From UBA4246 sp045113475 (GTDB lineage: Bacteria > Bacillota > Clostridia > Christensenellales > Aristaeellaceae), in assembly GCA_045113475.1 (NCBI GenBank), contig JBGUIY010000004.1, positions 1-9,206 on the forward strand: a stretch of DNA of 9,206 nucleotides, written 5' to 3'. This document shows positions 1 through 6,679 of the stretch, piece by piece; within the stretch, counting starts at the first letter, position 1, and every line of letters starts with the position of its first letter. A program made the translations under genes and the position numbers. The notes beneath the pieces were generated by a model. It made no database searches. It was not told where the DNA came from and saw only the letters and a list, made by a program, of their open reading frames with translations.

Positions 1-897
1 GGCGAAACGGCTCAGCAGCTTGGCCTGTTCGGGGGTGAGCGAGGTGCCGAGGGTCGCCGCGGCGCCGCGGATGCCGGCCTGGGTAACCGCTACCACGTCC
101 ATGTACCCTTCCACCAGCAGGACGCGGGTGAGCTGACGCTCCTTTTTCAGCAGATTCGCGGCATATACGCCTTTGCGCTTGTTAAAAACGGGCGTGTCGC
201 CGGTGTTCAGGTACTTTGGCTGGCTGCCGTCCAGGCTGCGTCCGCCGAAAGCGAGCACATTCCCGAACTGGTCGATGATCGGGAACATGGCGCGGTTCCG
301 GAAAAAGTCCCGGGGCGGCTGGTCGTCCTTCTGTACGGCCAGACCCGCCAGGATGATTTCCTCGGTGGTGAAGCCCTGCTCGCGCAGTGCGTTCAGCAGC
401 GCGTCACGGCGGGGCAGGCTCGCACCCAGGCCGAAACGCCGGATAATGCCGTCGCTGAGGCCCCGGCCGTACAGATAGTCGAGGGCTGCTTTGCCTTCCT
501 GGGACCAGAGCTGATCGTGGTACCACTTGGCGGCGGTTTTGTTTGCGCTCAGCAGGCGCTCACGCAGGGTCCTGCGCTGCTCGTAGCCGGGGTCCTCCAG
601 CATTTCCGGGATCGGCATGTGGAGCAGGTTGGCCACGTATTCCACGGCCTCGTGGTAGGTGAGCTTTTCCATCTCCATGATGAACTGGATCACGTTGCCG
701 CCTGCCTTGCAGCCGAAGCAGTAATACAGGTTCACGTCGGGAGAAACACTGAAGGAGGGTGTTTTTTCGTGATGGAAGGGACAGCAGCCCCAGTAACGGG
801 AGCCGTTTTTCTTCAGCGGGACATAGCGGGACACCAAATCCACGATATCCGCCCGCTGGTACAGATCGTCAAGCCACTGCTGCGGATAACGGCGCAT
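1..897 (-). CDS. dnaG: DNA primase DnaG, N-terminal part (cut by window edge)
   Basis: Primase makes the short RNA primers for lagging-strand DNA synthesis and works with the replicative helicase at the fork. The frame is open from ATG at 897 to the window edge, giving 299 codons; bacterial DnaG is usually near 600 residues, so the C-terminal half is missing. Visible parts in order are the CHC2 zinc-binding domain (C39, H42, C60, C63, with CPFHHEKTPSF at 39-49), the N-terminal core of the catalytic domain (about 110-250), and the start of the TOPRIM fold with the acidic EGYMDV motif at 263-268. The start is well supported by AAGGAGGGG (904-912 on the minus strand) six bases upstream. In many Firmicutes rpoD follows dnaG; here that would lie beyond the left edge. 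The preceding gene on this strand ends with its own terminator, so dnaG probably has its own promoter. Nothing in the visible part looks damaged. Confidence 0.97.
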   Translation of the reverse strand, partial: MRRYPQQWLDDLYQRADIVDLVSRYVPLKKNGSRYWGCCPFHHEKTPSFSVSPDVNLYYCFGCKAGGNVIQFIMEMEKLTYHEAVEYVANLLHMPIPEMLEDPGYEQRRTLRERLLSANKTAAKWYHDQLWSQEGKAALDYLYGRGLSDGIIRRFGLGASLPRRDALLNALREQGFTTEEIILAGLAVQKDDQPPRDFFRNRAMFPIIDQFGNVLAFGGRSLDGSQPKYLNTGDTPVFNKRKGVYAANLLKKERQLTRVLLVEGYMDVVAVTQAGIRGAAATLGTSLTPEQAKLLSRFA

Positions 898-1253
898 TCC
901 GGTCCCCTCCTTCCCGCGTTTTGCCGTCAAAACAGCTTTGATCACGTTTCATGGACAGAAAACAACGACTGACGCAGCACAGCCGCTGCGCCCGGGTCGT
1001 ACCATATCCTCGTGTCCGGTATCAGTAACAAAGGAAATATACAGAAACAGGCAAAATCAGATTCATCACAGAAAAACTCCGACAGGGACACAGAAGGTTT
1101 GCATCCGCCTGCGGCCTGTCGGAGTATTATTCGACGCGTTTTGCCGGTTTCCCTGCCAAAAATGCGTTTATTCATTAGATAGTGCTATAAACGGCATGGG
1201 ATAAGGGCTGCAGCGTTTCTGAAAATGAAAGAAGGAGGCTTTTTACGGATCTG
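898..1253 (-). other. 356-base gap between ttcA-like gene and dnaG
   Basis: Both flanking genes run on the minus strand. The gap holds the ribosome binding site of dnaG (904-912) and a good intrinsic terminator for the upstream gene (1072-1125). The stretch between them (about 913-1071) must contain the dnaG promoter, but I see no convincing one: the best pair read on the minus strand is TTGTTA and TATGGT with a 19-base spacer, which is poor. The open frames across the gap lack homology, family motifs and ribosome binding sites, so I do not call a gene. The stretch 1126-1253 next to the upstream stop codon shows nothing else I can name. Confidence 0.6.
1072..1125 (-). terminator. Intrinsic terminator of the ttcA-like gene
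   Basis: On the minus strand, ten bases CTCCGACAGG (1124-1115) pair perfectly with CCTGTCGGAG (1086-1077), and the stem is followed directly by TTTTT (1076-1072). The 28-base loop contains a second small hairpin, CCGC-AG-GCGG, at its start. This sits about 130 bases past the stop codon of the TtcA-like gene and upstream of dnaG. On the plus strand the stem lacks a T-run, so it acts in the minus direction. Confidence 0.8.
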
Positions 1254-2081
1254 TCAGAACTGTTCGAGATAAGAATGCTCCTGCCCCTGGTATTTCCAGC
1301 CGACCATGGAGTCCAGCTGCAGATGATGGATGCTGGCGAAGATGTTCTCCTCGATATGGGGATTGGTCTGCTTCAGCTGGCGGATGAGCTCCCTGACCTC
1401 GAGCCGCTTGGAGCCGCTGTGGTCCCGGTTGGCGTCTTCCGTGAAGCGGCAGGCGCACTGGATGAAGCTCAGGCCGTTGGCGTTTTTCCAGGCGATGATA
1501 TCGTCTTCGCGCACCAGATACAAAGGCCGGATCAGTTCCATCCCCGGAAAATTCTGGGCCCTGAGCCGCGGAGGCATGGCCTGCAGCTGGCCGCCGTAAA
1601 ACATGGCCATCACCGTGGTGCTGATCACGTCGTCGAAGTGGTGGCCGAGAGCGATCTTGTTGCAGCCGAGTTCCTGCGCTTTCCGGTACAGGCAGCCGCG
1701 GCGCATGCGGGCGCAGAGGAAGCAGGGGTTCTTGTCCTGGGCGTTCGCAACCTCGAATATATCGCTTTCAAACAGCGTGTACGGGATCTCGAGGAGTTCT
1801 GCGTTCTGCACCACCCGTTCCCGGTTTTCAGGGTTGTAGCCCGGGTCCATGATCAGGTATACCGCTTCGAAAGGAATCTCGGTATGGCGGTGGAGCATCT
1901 GCATCATCTTGGCCAGGAGCATGCTGTCCTTTCCGCCGGATATGCACACGGCAATGCGGTCGCCCGGCTGGATCAGCTGATACCGCTTGATCGCCTTGCA
2001 GAAGGGACTCCAGAGCTGTTCATGGTAGCGGCGGACGATGGTCTGCTCGACGAGCTGGATGGGGGTAAAGCTTCTGCTCAT
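1254..2081 (-). CDS. ttcA: TtcA-family tRNA 2-thiolation PP-loop protein
   Basis: TtcA proteins adenylate and thiolate cytidine 32 of certain tRNAs (s2C32), using ATP and an oxygen-sensitive iron-sulfur cluster. The 275-residue protein has the PP-loop SGGKDS at 48-53, a CxxC pair at 120 and 123 (CFLC), a GHHFDD segment at 146-151, and further cysteines at 209 and 211 that can supply the third cluster ligand. Length and motif order fit the TtcA/Ncs6-like group rather than TilS, which is longer and lacks the CxxC. An in-frame ATG at 2096 would add five residues, but it has no ribosome binding site; the ATG at 2081 has AAGAGG five bases upstream, so I chose it. The gene is alone, followed by a terminator, and is divergent from the glycosidase gene. 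The exact modified nucleoside is inferred: related PP-loop enzymes in Firmicutes are not all tested. Confidence 0.88.
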   Translation of the reverse strand: MSRSFTPIQLVEQTIVRRYHEQLWSPFCKAIKRYQLIQPGDRIAVCISGGKDSMLLAKMMQMLHRHTEIPFEAVYLIMDPGYNPENRERVVQNAELLEIPYTLFESDIFEVANAQDKNPCFLCARMRRGCLYRKAQELGCNKIALGHHFDDVISTTVMAMFYGGQLQAMPPRLRAQNFPGMELIRPLYLVREDDIIAWKNANGLSFIQCACRFTEDANRDHSGSKRLEVRELIRQLKQTNPHIEENIFASIHHLQLDSMVGWKYQGQEHSYLEQF

Positions 2082-2135
2082 AAGAACCTCTTGCATTCAG
2101 TGGTTTCCGCTGGGAGGAAATCGTCCCCCCCGATG

Positions 2136-2148
2136 CGTATTGTATACG
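2136..2148. promoter_or_regulatory. Palindrome CGTAT-TGT-ATACG over the -10 box
   Basis: A perfect 5-base dyad with a 3-base centre covers the proposed -10 box of the ttcA-like promoter. A second short palindrome, ATAC-G-GTAT (2186-2194), lies upstream in the same divergent region and shares the ATAC/GTAT half. They may be operator sites for either divergent gene; both are short and could be chance. Confidence 0.3.
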
Positions 2149-2167
2149 AAACCGACGTCGGATGCAA
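2139..2167 (-). promoter_or_regulatory. Likely promoter of the ttcA-like gene
   Basis: Read on the minus strand, TTGCAT (2167-2162) is followed after exactly 17 bases by TACAAT (2144-2139), a five-of-six match to the sigma-A -10 box. Transcription would start near 2132, giving a leader of about 50 bases before the ATG at 2081. The -35 is only a half match, so strength is uncertain. Confidence 0.55.
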
Positions 2168-2214
2168 GTGCTGCGAAAAACAGTAATACGGTATGTTTAC
2201 GGCTGGTTTTTCAA

Positions 2215-2243
2215 TTGACAAGCGTTAAGCCATGCATTAAACT
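2215..2243 (+). promoter_or_regulatory. Sigma-A-like promoter of the GH4 gene
   Basis: A perfect -35 box TTGACA (2215-2220), a 17-base spacer, and TAAACT (2238-2243; four of six). Transcription would start near 2250. The ribosome binding site GAGG (2250-2253) and the start codons (2253-2264) come at once after that, so the transcript would have almost no leader ahead of the binding site. Confidence 0.65.
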
Positions 2244-2261
2244 GTCGTCGAGGTGATGATG

Positions 2262-3662
2262 ATGAAAGATTTTCATTCTACAAAGAATGTGCAGGACCTG
2301 CGTATCGCTTATATCGGCGGCGGTTCCCGCGGCTGGGCCTGGGGACTGATGTCCGACCTGGCCATGGACGGCGAGATCTGCGGCGAAGTCAGGCTGTATG
2401 ATATCGACCGGGACGCGGCGGAGCGCAACCGGGTGATCGGCAGCAAACTCAGCGCGCATCCCGACGCCCTGTCCCGCTGGCGGTATACGGTCGCGGAGAG
2501 TCTCGAACAGGCACTGACCGGTGCGGATTTCGTGGTGATCTCGATCCTGCCGGGCACCTTTGACGAAATGGAAGGGGACGTACACCTCCCGGAGCGCGTG
2601 GGCGTCTACCAGTCGGTGGGCGATACGGTGGGTCCGGGCGGCTTTATGCGGGCCATGCGCACCATCCCGATGTTTGTGAGCATCGCTGAGGCGATCCGTG
2701 ATTTCTGTCCCCGGGCCTGGGTGATCAACTACACGAATCCGATGACTCTGTGTGTGCGCACCCTGTACGAGGTGTTCCCGGCTATCAGGGCTTTCGGCTG
2801 CTGCCACGAAGTGTTCGGCACGCAGAAGCTGATCTGCGCGATGCTGGAGGAGATGTGCGGCATCCCCGGCGTCAGGCGGCAGGAGCTGTATACCACCGTG
2901 CTGGGCATCAACCATTTTACCTGGCTCACGGAGGCCAGCTACCAGGGCCTCGACCTGATGCCGCTGTACCGCGAGTTCGCACAGCGTTACTGGGAAAAGG
3001 GCTATGAAGGCGGGCAGGACGGCAACTGGATGAATTCCTATTTCAGCTGCGCTCACAGGGTGAAATTCGATCTGTTCCTGAAATACGGCGCGATCGCCGC
3101 CGCGGGGGACCGGCACCTGGCGGAATTCATGCCGCCCTGGTACCTGAAAAACCCGGAAACGGCAGCGGAATGGAAGTTCTCCCTGACGCCTGTCAGCTGG
3201 CGCAAGGAGGACCTGAAGCGCCGCCTCCAGCGATCGGACCGGCTGATCTCCGGTGAGGAGCCTGTCGGGCTGAATCCCTCCGGGGAAGAGGGCCATCTGC
3301 TTCTGAAAGCGCTGCTGGGCCTCGGCGATCTGGTCAGCAACGTGAATATCCCGAACCGCGGGCAGATCCCGAATCTGCCGGTGGGGGCGGTGGTGGAAAC
3401 GAACGCGCTGTTCGGCCTGAACCGCATCAGCCCCGTCTGTGCCGGAAATGTGCCCGGGAACCTGCTGCCGCTGATCTCCAGGCACGTGTATAACCAGGAG
3501 AATACACTGAAGGCAGCCATGACCTGCGACCGGGGGCTGGGCTTTACCACCTTTATGAACGACCCGCAGATGGGCGCTGTTTCCATAGCTGACGGCCGGC
3601 AGCTGTTTGACGACATGCTCGCGGCGCAGCAGCGGTACCTGCCGGAAAAGTGGTTTGAGTAA
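2262..3662 (+). CDS. Family GH4 glycosidase, probable alpha-galacturonidase
   Basis: GH4 enzymes cleave glycosides by an unusual redox-elimination route needing NAD+ and a divalent metal such as Mn2+; they act in the cytoplasm on imported sugars. The 466-residue length fits the family. Visible are the N-terminal NAD-binding turn GGGSRGW (19-25), NPM at 159-161, the metal-binding motif C-H-E-V at 181-184, and the metal-ligand histidine in INHF (H218). Known GH4 subfamilies differ at this motif, and CHEV marks the alpha-galacturonidases (LplD of Bacillus subtilis, TM0752 of Thermotoga), which release galacturonate from short pectin fragments. Substrate is therefore inferred from one motif. Four start codons are stacked in frame (GTG 2253, ATG 2256, 2259, 2262); GAGG at 2250-2253 is best spaced for 2262. 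The gene stands alone, with its own promoter and terminator and no transporter or regulator beside it. Confidence 0.9.
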   Translation: MKDFHSTKNVQDLRIAYIGGGSRGWAWGLMSDLAMDGEICGEVRLYDIDRDAAERNRVIGSKLSAHPDALSRWRYTVAESLEQALTGADFVVISILPGTFDEMEGDVHLPERVGVYQSVGDTVGPGGFMRAMRTIPMFVSIAEAIRDFCPRAWVINYTNPMTLCVRTLYEVFPAIRAFGCCHEVFGTQKLICAMLEEMCGIPGVRRQELYTTVLGINHFTWLTEASYQGLDLMPLYREFAQRYWEKGYEGGQDGNWMNSYFSCAHRVKFDLFLKYGAIAAAGDRHLAEFMPPWYLKNPETAAEWKFSLTPVSWRKEDLKRRLQRSDRLISGEEPVGLNPSGEEGHLLLKALLGLGDLVSNVNIPNRGQIPNLPVGAVVETNALFGLNRISPVCAGNVPGNLLPLISRHVYNQENTLKAAMTCDRGLGFTTFMNDPQMGAVSIADGRQLFDDMLAAQQRYLPEKWFE

Positions 3663-3664
3663 TC

Positions 3665-3682
3665 CGCTGGGCAGCGTTTTTT
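3665..3682 (+). terminator. Weak intrinsic terminator after the GH4 gene
   Basis: Three bases after the stop codon, CGCT-GGGC-AGCG (3665-3676) can form a short GC-rich hairpin, followed directly by TTTTTT (3677-3682). The stem is only four pairs with a four-base loop, but the T-run and placement fit a terminator. Confidence 0.5.
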
Positions 3683-3698
3683 CGGCCTCAAATATTCA

Positions 3699-3727
3699 TT
3701 GTATGTTCACAATTTTTGTGGTATGAT
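3699..3727 (+). promoter_or_regulatory. Extended -10 promoter of the foldase gene
   Basis: TATGAT (3722-3727; five of six) is preceded by TGG, an extended -10 (TGn) element. Seventeen bases upstream is TTGTAT (3699-3704), a partial -35. The start would be near 3734, giving a leader of about 88 bases. The spacer holds the dyad CACAA-TTT-TTGTG (3708-3720). Confidence 0.65.
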
Positions 3728-3765
3728 GGGTGTGCTGCCAGACAGACCAGAGCATGGCGGAAAAT

Positions 3766-3790
3766 GGATAATCAAAGATCCTGATTATCC
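3766..3790 (+). promoter_or_regulatory. Perfect 9-base-pair dyad in the foldase gene leader
   Basis: GGATAATCA (3766-3774) pairs perfectly with TGATTATCC (3782-3790) around a 7-base loop. It lies downstream of the proposed transcription start and 14 bases before the ribosome binding site AGAGAGG (3805-3811), and has no T-run, so it is not a terminator. It could be an mRNA stem affecting stability or translation, or a repressor site at DNA level. Confidence 0.5.
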
Positions 3791-3821
3791 GGAATACCAC
3801 ATCAAGAGAGGTTGTAATTCA

Positions 3822-5339
3822 ATGAAACACTTGGAAAAGTTCCTGGCGATCCTGATCGCAATGACGATTCTGACAACCGCCGGTTTCGCGGAAACAGCAG
3901 AGCCTGACAAACAGGTGGTCGCGACCGTCAATGGCACGCCGCTTTATTTGTCGGAGCTGAACGAAGCATACAGCTACTATACCAATCAGGGCTACAGCGT
4001 TACCTATGCGCAGATCCTCGATATCCTGGTGGAAACACAGGTGCTCAAGGATATCATCGCCGAGGGCGGGTTCAACCAGTTTACCGATGAAGAAAAGGCT
4101 GCCCAGCAGGCCGAAGCGGCCCATTCCTGGGAAAACGCGATCCAAAACTACGTGACCAATTATGCCTCCGAGGATACAGAGGAAGCCAAGGCCGCGCTGC
4201 GGGTGCAGGCTGAGCAGTATTTCCGTTCCATGGGCTACAGCCCGGAATACCTTGTTGAGGGTATCGCCGATCAGGAAGCGCAGAAACGCTATCTTGCGAC
4301 GCTGGCCAGTCCGGACAGCCTGACCCGCGAGGAAGTACAGGCTTACCTTGAGACCATCGTTGCCGCTGAAAAGCAGCAGATCGGCGACCGGGCCGACATG
4401 TATGAAATGTACCAGATGTATACCGGCCAGGACTTCATGTTCACCCCTGAAGGCTACCGCCGGGTGCTGCATATCCTGATGCGGCTGGACAGTCAGGTCA
4501 TGACGGCTTATCAGGAGGCGGTCGAGGCCCTGGAAGCGATGAACCCCGCGAACGAAGAAGAGCCCGCCGAAGAAACGGAAGAGGCTGAGGAGCCTTCCCA
4601 GGCTGCGGAAGCCGCTGAGACGGAAACGAAAGAAGAACCTGCCGCTGATATTGAGCCGGAGATCGACAACGCGGAAGACCTGAAGACGGCCCTTGACAGC
4701 ATGCTGATCGAAGGTAACGAAGCAATGAAGGCGGCGTACGACAAGGCAGTTGCGATCCTGGAGCAGTTCAAGGCGGATGCGAGCGCTGAACTGTACGCCA
4801 GCCTGAAGGAAGCTGTGGACGCCATCGCGATCGCCAGCCTCCAGAAGACCATCGACGAGATCGAAGCGCGCCTGGGCAGCGGTGAGGAATTCGCCGCTGT
4901 CGCGAAGGAATACAACGAGGATCCCGGCGAGGATTTCAACGAAGGATATAAGGTCCATCCAGAAAGCATCATGTGGGATCCCGTCTTCCGTGACGCCGCG
5001 TTCTCCGCTGAGATGGCCAAGCCGGGAGACCATTCCAAGCCGGTCCTGGGCAGCAACGGCGTGCACATCCTCTATTATCTCTCGGATGTTCCCGCTGGCG
5101 CGCCTGAGCTGACCGAGGCGCTCTACGCCGAACTGGCTGAGGCTGTATTGGCTGAGAAGCAGTATACTGCTGCGGAAGCCGCGATCCAGGCCAAAGCCGC
5201 GGTATCCGAGATCGTGAAGAATACCGAACTGATCAACGAGCTGGAGAGCAAGGCGGACGACGTCGACATCAGCTTCGACGACATGCCTGAGGATGAGGCT
5301 GAGGAAGAGGAAACGCCTGACGCTGAGGAAGGCAATTGA
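3822..5339 (+). CDS. Exported SurA/PrsA-like peptidyl-prolyl isomerase with acidic insertion
   Basis: The likely role is folding of secreted proteins outside the membrane. The 505-residue protein starts with a signal peptide (1-23, cleavage after GFA); there is no lipobox cysteine, so unlike classic PrsA it is not a lipoprotein. A SurA-type N-terminal region follows (about 31-215, beginning VVATVNGTPLYLSEL). The parvulin-like rotamase fold seems to start at VLHILMRLD (215-223, H217) and resume at about 340 (LQKTIDEIEARLGSGEEFAAVAKEYNEDPG), ending with NGVHILYYL (H415). Between lies about 115 residues not normal for the domain: a Glu/Ala-rich stretch (244-286) and a helical stretch (287-339). 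The C-terminus is acidic (DD, EDEAEEEE). The ATG at 3822 is chosen because the signal peptide starts there and AGAGAGG lies 10 bases upstream; upstream in-frame codons overlap the promoter. Monocistronic. Isomerase activity is unproven. Confidence 0.82.
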   Translation: MKHLEKFLAILIAMTILTTAGFAETAEPDKQVVATVNGTPLYLSELNEAYSYYTNQGYSVTYAQILDILVETQVLKDIIAEGGFNQFTDEEKAAQQAEAAHSWENAIQNYVTNYASEDTEEAKAALRVQAEQYFRSMGYSPEYLVEGIADQEAQKRYLATLASPDSLTREEVQAYLETIVAAEKQQIGDRADMYEMYQMYTGQDFMFTPEGYRRVLHILMRLDSQVMTAYQEAVEALEAMNPANEEEPAEETEEAEEPSQAAEAAETETKEEPAADIEPEIDNAEDLKTALDSMLIEGNEAMKAAYDKAVAILEQFKADASAELYASLKEAVDAIAIASLQKTIDEIEARLGSGEEFAAVAKEYNEDPGEDFNEGYKVHPESIMWDPVFRDAAFSAEMAKPGDHSKPVLGSNGVHILYYLSDVPAGAPELTEALYAELAEAVLAEKQYTAAEAAIQAKAAVSEIVKNTELINELESKADDVDISFDDMPEDEAEEEETPDAEEGN

Positions 5340-5366
5340 CCCGTACAGAAAACAATAAAACGAAGC

Positions 5367-5399
5367 AAGCTCCGTTCCCGGGATCCGGGGACGGAGTTT
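5367..5399 (+). terminator. Strong intrinsic terminator after the foldase gene
   Basis: CTCCGTTCCCGG (5370-5381) pairs with CCGGGGACGGAG (5385-5396) with one G-T wobble and a 3-base loop. The stem can extend to AAG/TTT at its foot (5367-5369 with 5397-5399). The T-run is short (TTT then GT), while A-rich sequence precedes the stem. It begins about 27 bases after the stop codon. Confidence 0.78.
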
Positions 5400-5439
5400 G
5401 TCGCTCAATTCTTATGTACCGAAAGATCGGGATGCGAAC

Positions 5440-6657
5440 ATGACGAAACCGAAGGTATTAGTGGTCGGCGGCGGGCCGGCCGGCATGGCAGCGGCGCTGA
5501 CTGCGGCGGAAAACGGCGCGGATGTCACCCTCCTCGAACGCCGCTCAAGGCCCGGCAAAAAGCTGCTAGCAACCGGCAACGGACGCTGCAATCTTGCGAA
5601 CAGGGGCAGACCGGTCTATTTCGGCGATCCGACTTTTGCCAGCCGCGTGATGGCCGTATGCGGCCCGGACGCAATACTGAAGCAGCTCAGGCGGTGGGGG
5701 ATCGAACTGTATACGGATCCGGAAGGCCGGGTCTATCCCGCCGCGCAGCAGGCATCCAGCGTACTGAGCGTGCTGACGGCGCGCATGGAACAGCGCCGCG
5801 TGCGTCTGTCAGCAGACGCTGATGTGAAAAGCGCCATGCTGGACGGCGGTCGCTGCAGGGTCACTTTGTCGGACGGGACGGCGTACACAGCGGACCGGCT
5901 CATCCTGGCGACGGGAGGCCTGGCCGGCGGCGGACTGGGCAACAGGGCGGAGGATTACGCGCTTGCCACCGGACTCGGGCATCACCTGACGCGCCTGTTC
6001 GGCGGTCTGGCCCCGCTGGAACTCGACCTGGGGCATCTCAGGCGGCTGAGCGGTTTGCGGGTCCCGGTACGCGTACAGCTGATCTGTGACGGCAAAGCGT
6101 TTGCCGCGGCTGGGGGCGAAGCCCTGTTCACCGATTACGGGCTCAGCGGCATATGCGTGATGCAACTGGCCCGGGACGCGCAGACCCTGCTGCAGCAGGG
6201 AAAGCATCCGTCTCTTTCGATCGATTTTTCGCCCATTTTCTTTCCGGAGACCCGCGCATATACCCGGGAACCGGAGCCCGTGCGGGACGCATTTCAGCGG
6301 TCGTGCGCACTGATCAGCGAACGCATGAGATGTCTGGGTCTCGACGCAGCGCTGACCGGCCTGATCCCGGATGCCCTTGCGGCTGTATGCCCCCGCGGCA
6401 ATGCCGGGAAAGCGGCGGCTTTCCTCACCGGTCTCGTTTTGCCGGTGACGGGCGTGCGGCCCATGGCGCAGGCGCAGATCACCTGCGGCGGCATCGACAC
6501 GCGGGAGATCGATCCCGATACCATGGCGTCCCGTCTGTCGCCGCGGCTGTACCTGACGGGTGAGATGCTGAACGTAGACGGCGACTGCGGCGGATTCAAC
6601 CTGCAGTTTGCTTTCGCGACCGGCATGATCGCGGGCAGAAACGCCGTCGGAGCGTAA
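5440..6657 (+). CDS. HI0933/BaiN-like FAD-dependent oxidoreductase
   Basis: This belongs to the HI0933 (YhiN) family of flavoproteins, often labelled aminoacetone oxidase-like or, after a Clostridium scindens member, BaiN, a bile-acid dehydro-intermediate reductase. The true substrate of most members is unknown. The 405-residue length is typical. Visible are the N-terminal dinucleotide-binding motif VVGGGPAG (8-15), the family signature LLATGNGRCNLAN (42-54), the TGGLAGGGLGN segment (about 155-165), and the C-terminal FAD-binding block YLTGEMLNVDGDCGGFNLQ (371-389). ATG at 5440 places the Rossmann strand five residues in, as usual; a TTG at 5398 would add 14 residues but lies inside the terminator foot. 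No good ribosome binding site or promoter is seen between the terminator and the start, so expression may rely on read-through. The next gene begins 22 bases downstream, likely one transcript. Confidence 0.88.
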   Translation: MTKPKVLVVGGGPAGMAAALTAAENGADVTLLERRSRPGKKLLATGNGRCNLANRGRPVYFGDPTFASRVMAVCGPDAILKQLRRWGIELYTDPEGRVYPAAQQASSVLSVLTARMEQRRVRLSADADVKSAMLDGGRCRVTLSDGTAYTADRLILATGGLAGGGLGNRAEDYALATGLGHHLTRLFGGLAPLELDLGHLRRLSGLRVPVRVQLICDGKAFAAAGGEALFTDYGLSGICVMQLARDAQTLLQQGKHPSLSIDFSPIFFPETRAYTREPEPVRDAFQRSCALISERMRCLGLDAALTGLIPDALAAVCPRGNAGKAAAFLTGLVLPVTGVRPMAQAQITCGGIDTREIDPDTMASRLSPRLYLTGEMLNVDGDCGGFNLQFAFATGMIAGRNAVGA

Positions 6658-6679
6658 GTTACGAGGGAGGATGCATTTG

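Noticed and set aside
938..1204. Open frames on both strands in the dnaG-ttcA gap
   Set aside because: They run across the terminator hairpin, have no ribosome binding sites and resemble nothing known.
1231..1245. AAGGAGG followed by a T-run on the plus strand near the ttcA-like stop
   Set aside because: No start codon follows at a usable distance, and no stem precedes the T-run, so it is neither a ribosome binding site nor a terminator.
1275..2186. Long plus-strand open frame of 303 codons opposite the ttcA-like gene
   Set aside because: It is the antisense of a gene with clear PP-loop and CxxC motifs; its own translation has no recognisable domain and no ribosome binding site.
2211..2234. 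Possible CcpA (cre) operator around TTGACAAGCGTTAAGC
   Set aside because: The core does not keep the TG-N-A-A-R-C-G spacing of cre sites, and the match is mostly the -35 box itself.
2211..3485. Long minus-strand open frame (424 codons) opposite the GH4 gene
   Set aside because: The plus strand carries all GH4 motifs; the antisense frame is open because of high GC content and codon bias, and its product is Arg/His/Gln-rich without motifs.
3699..3821. Upstream in-frame start for the foldase beginning MYVHNFCGMMG
   Set aside because: It would begin inside the promoter and place 41 residues before a normal signal peptide.
4545..4690. GAA/GAG-rich stretch as a DNA tandem repeat
   Set aside because: It is a low-complexity acidic coding segment with mixed codons and no regular repeat unit at DNA level.
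3819..5408. Minus-strand open frame (529 codons) opposite the foldase gene
   Set aside because: It mirrors the foldase codons, includes the terminator hairpin and shows no family motif; the plus frame has a signal peptide and foldase features.
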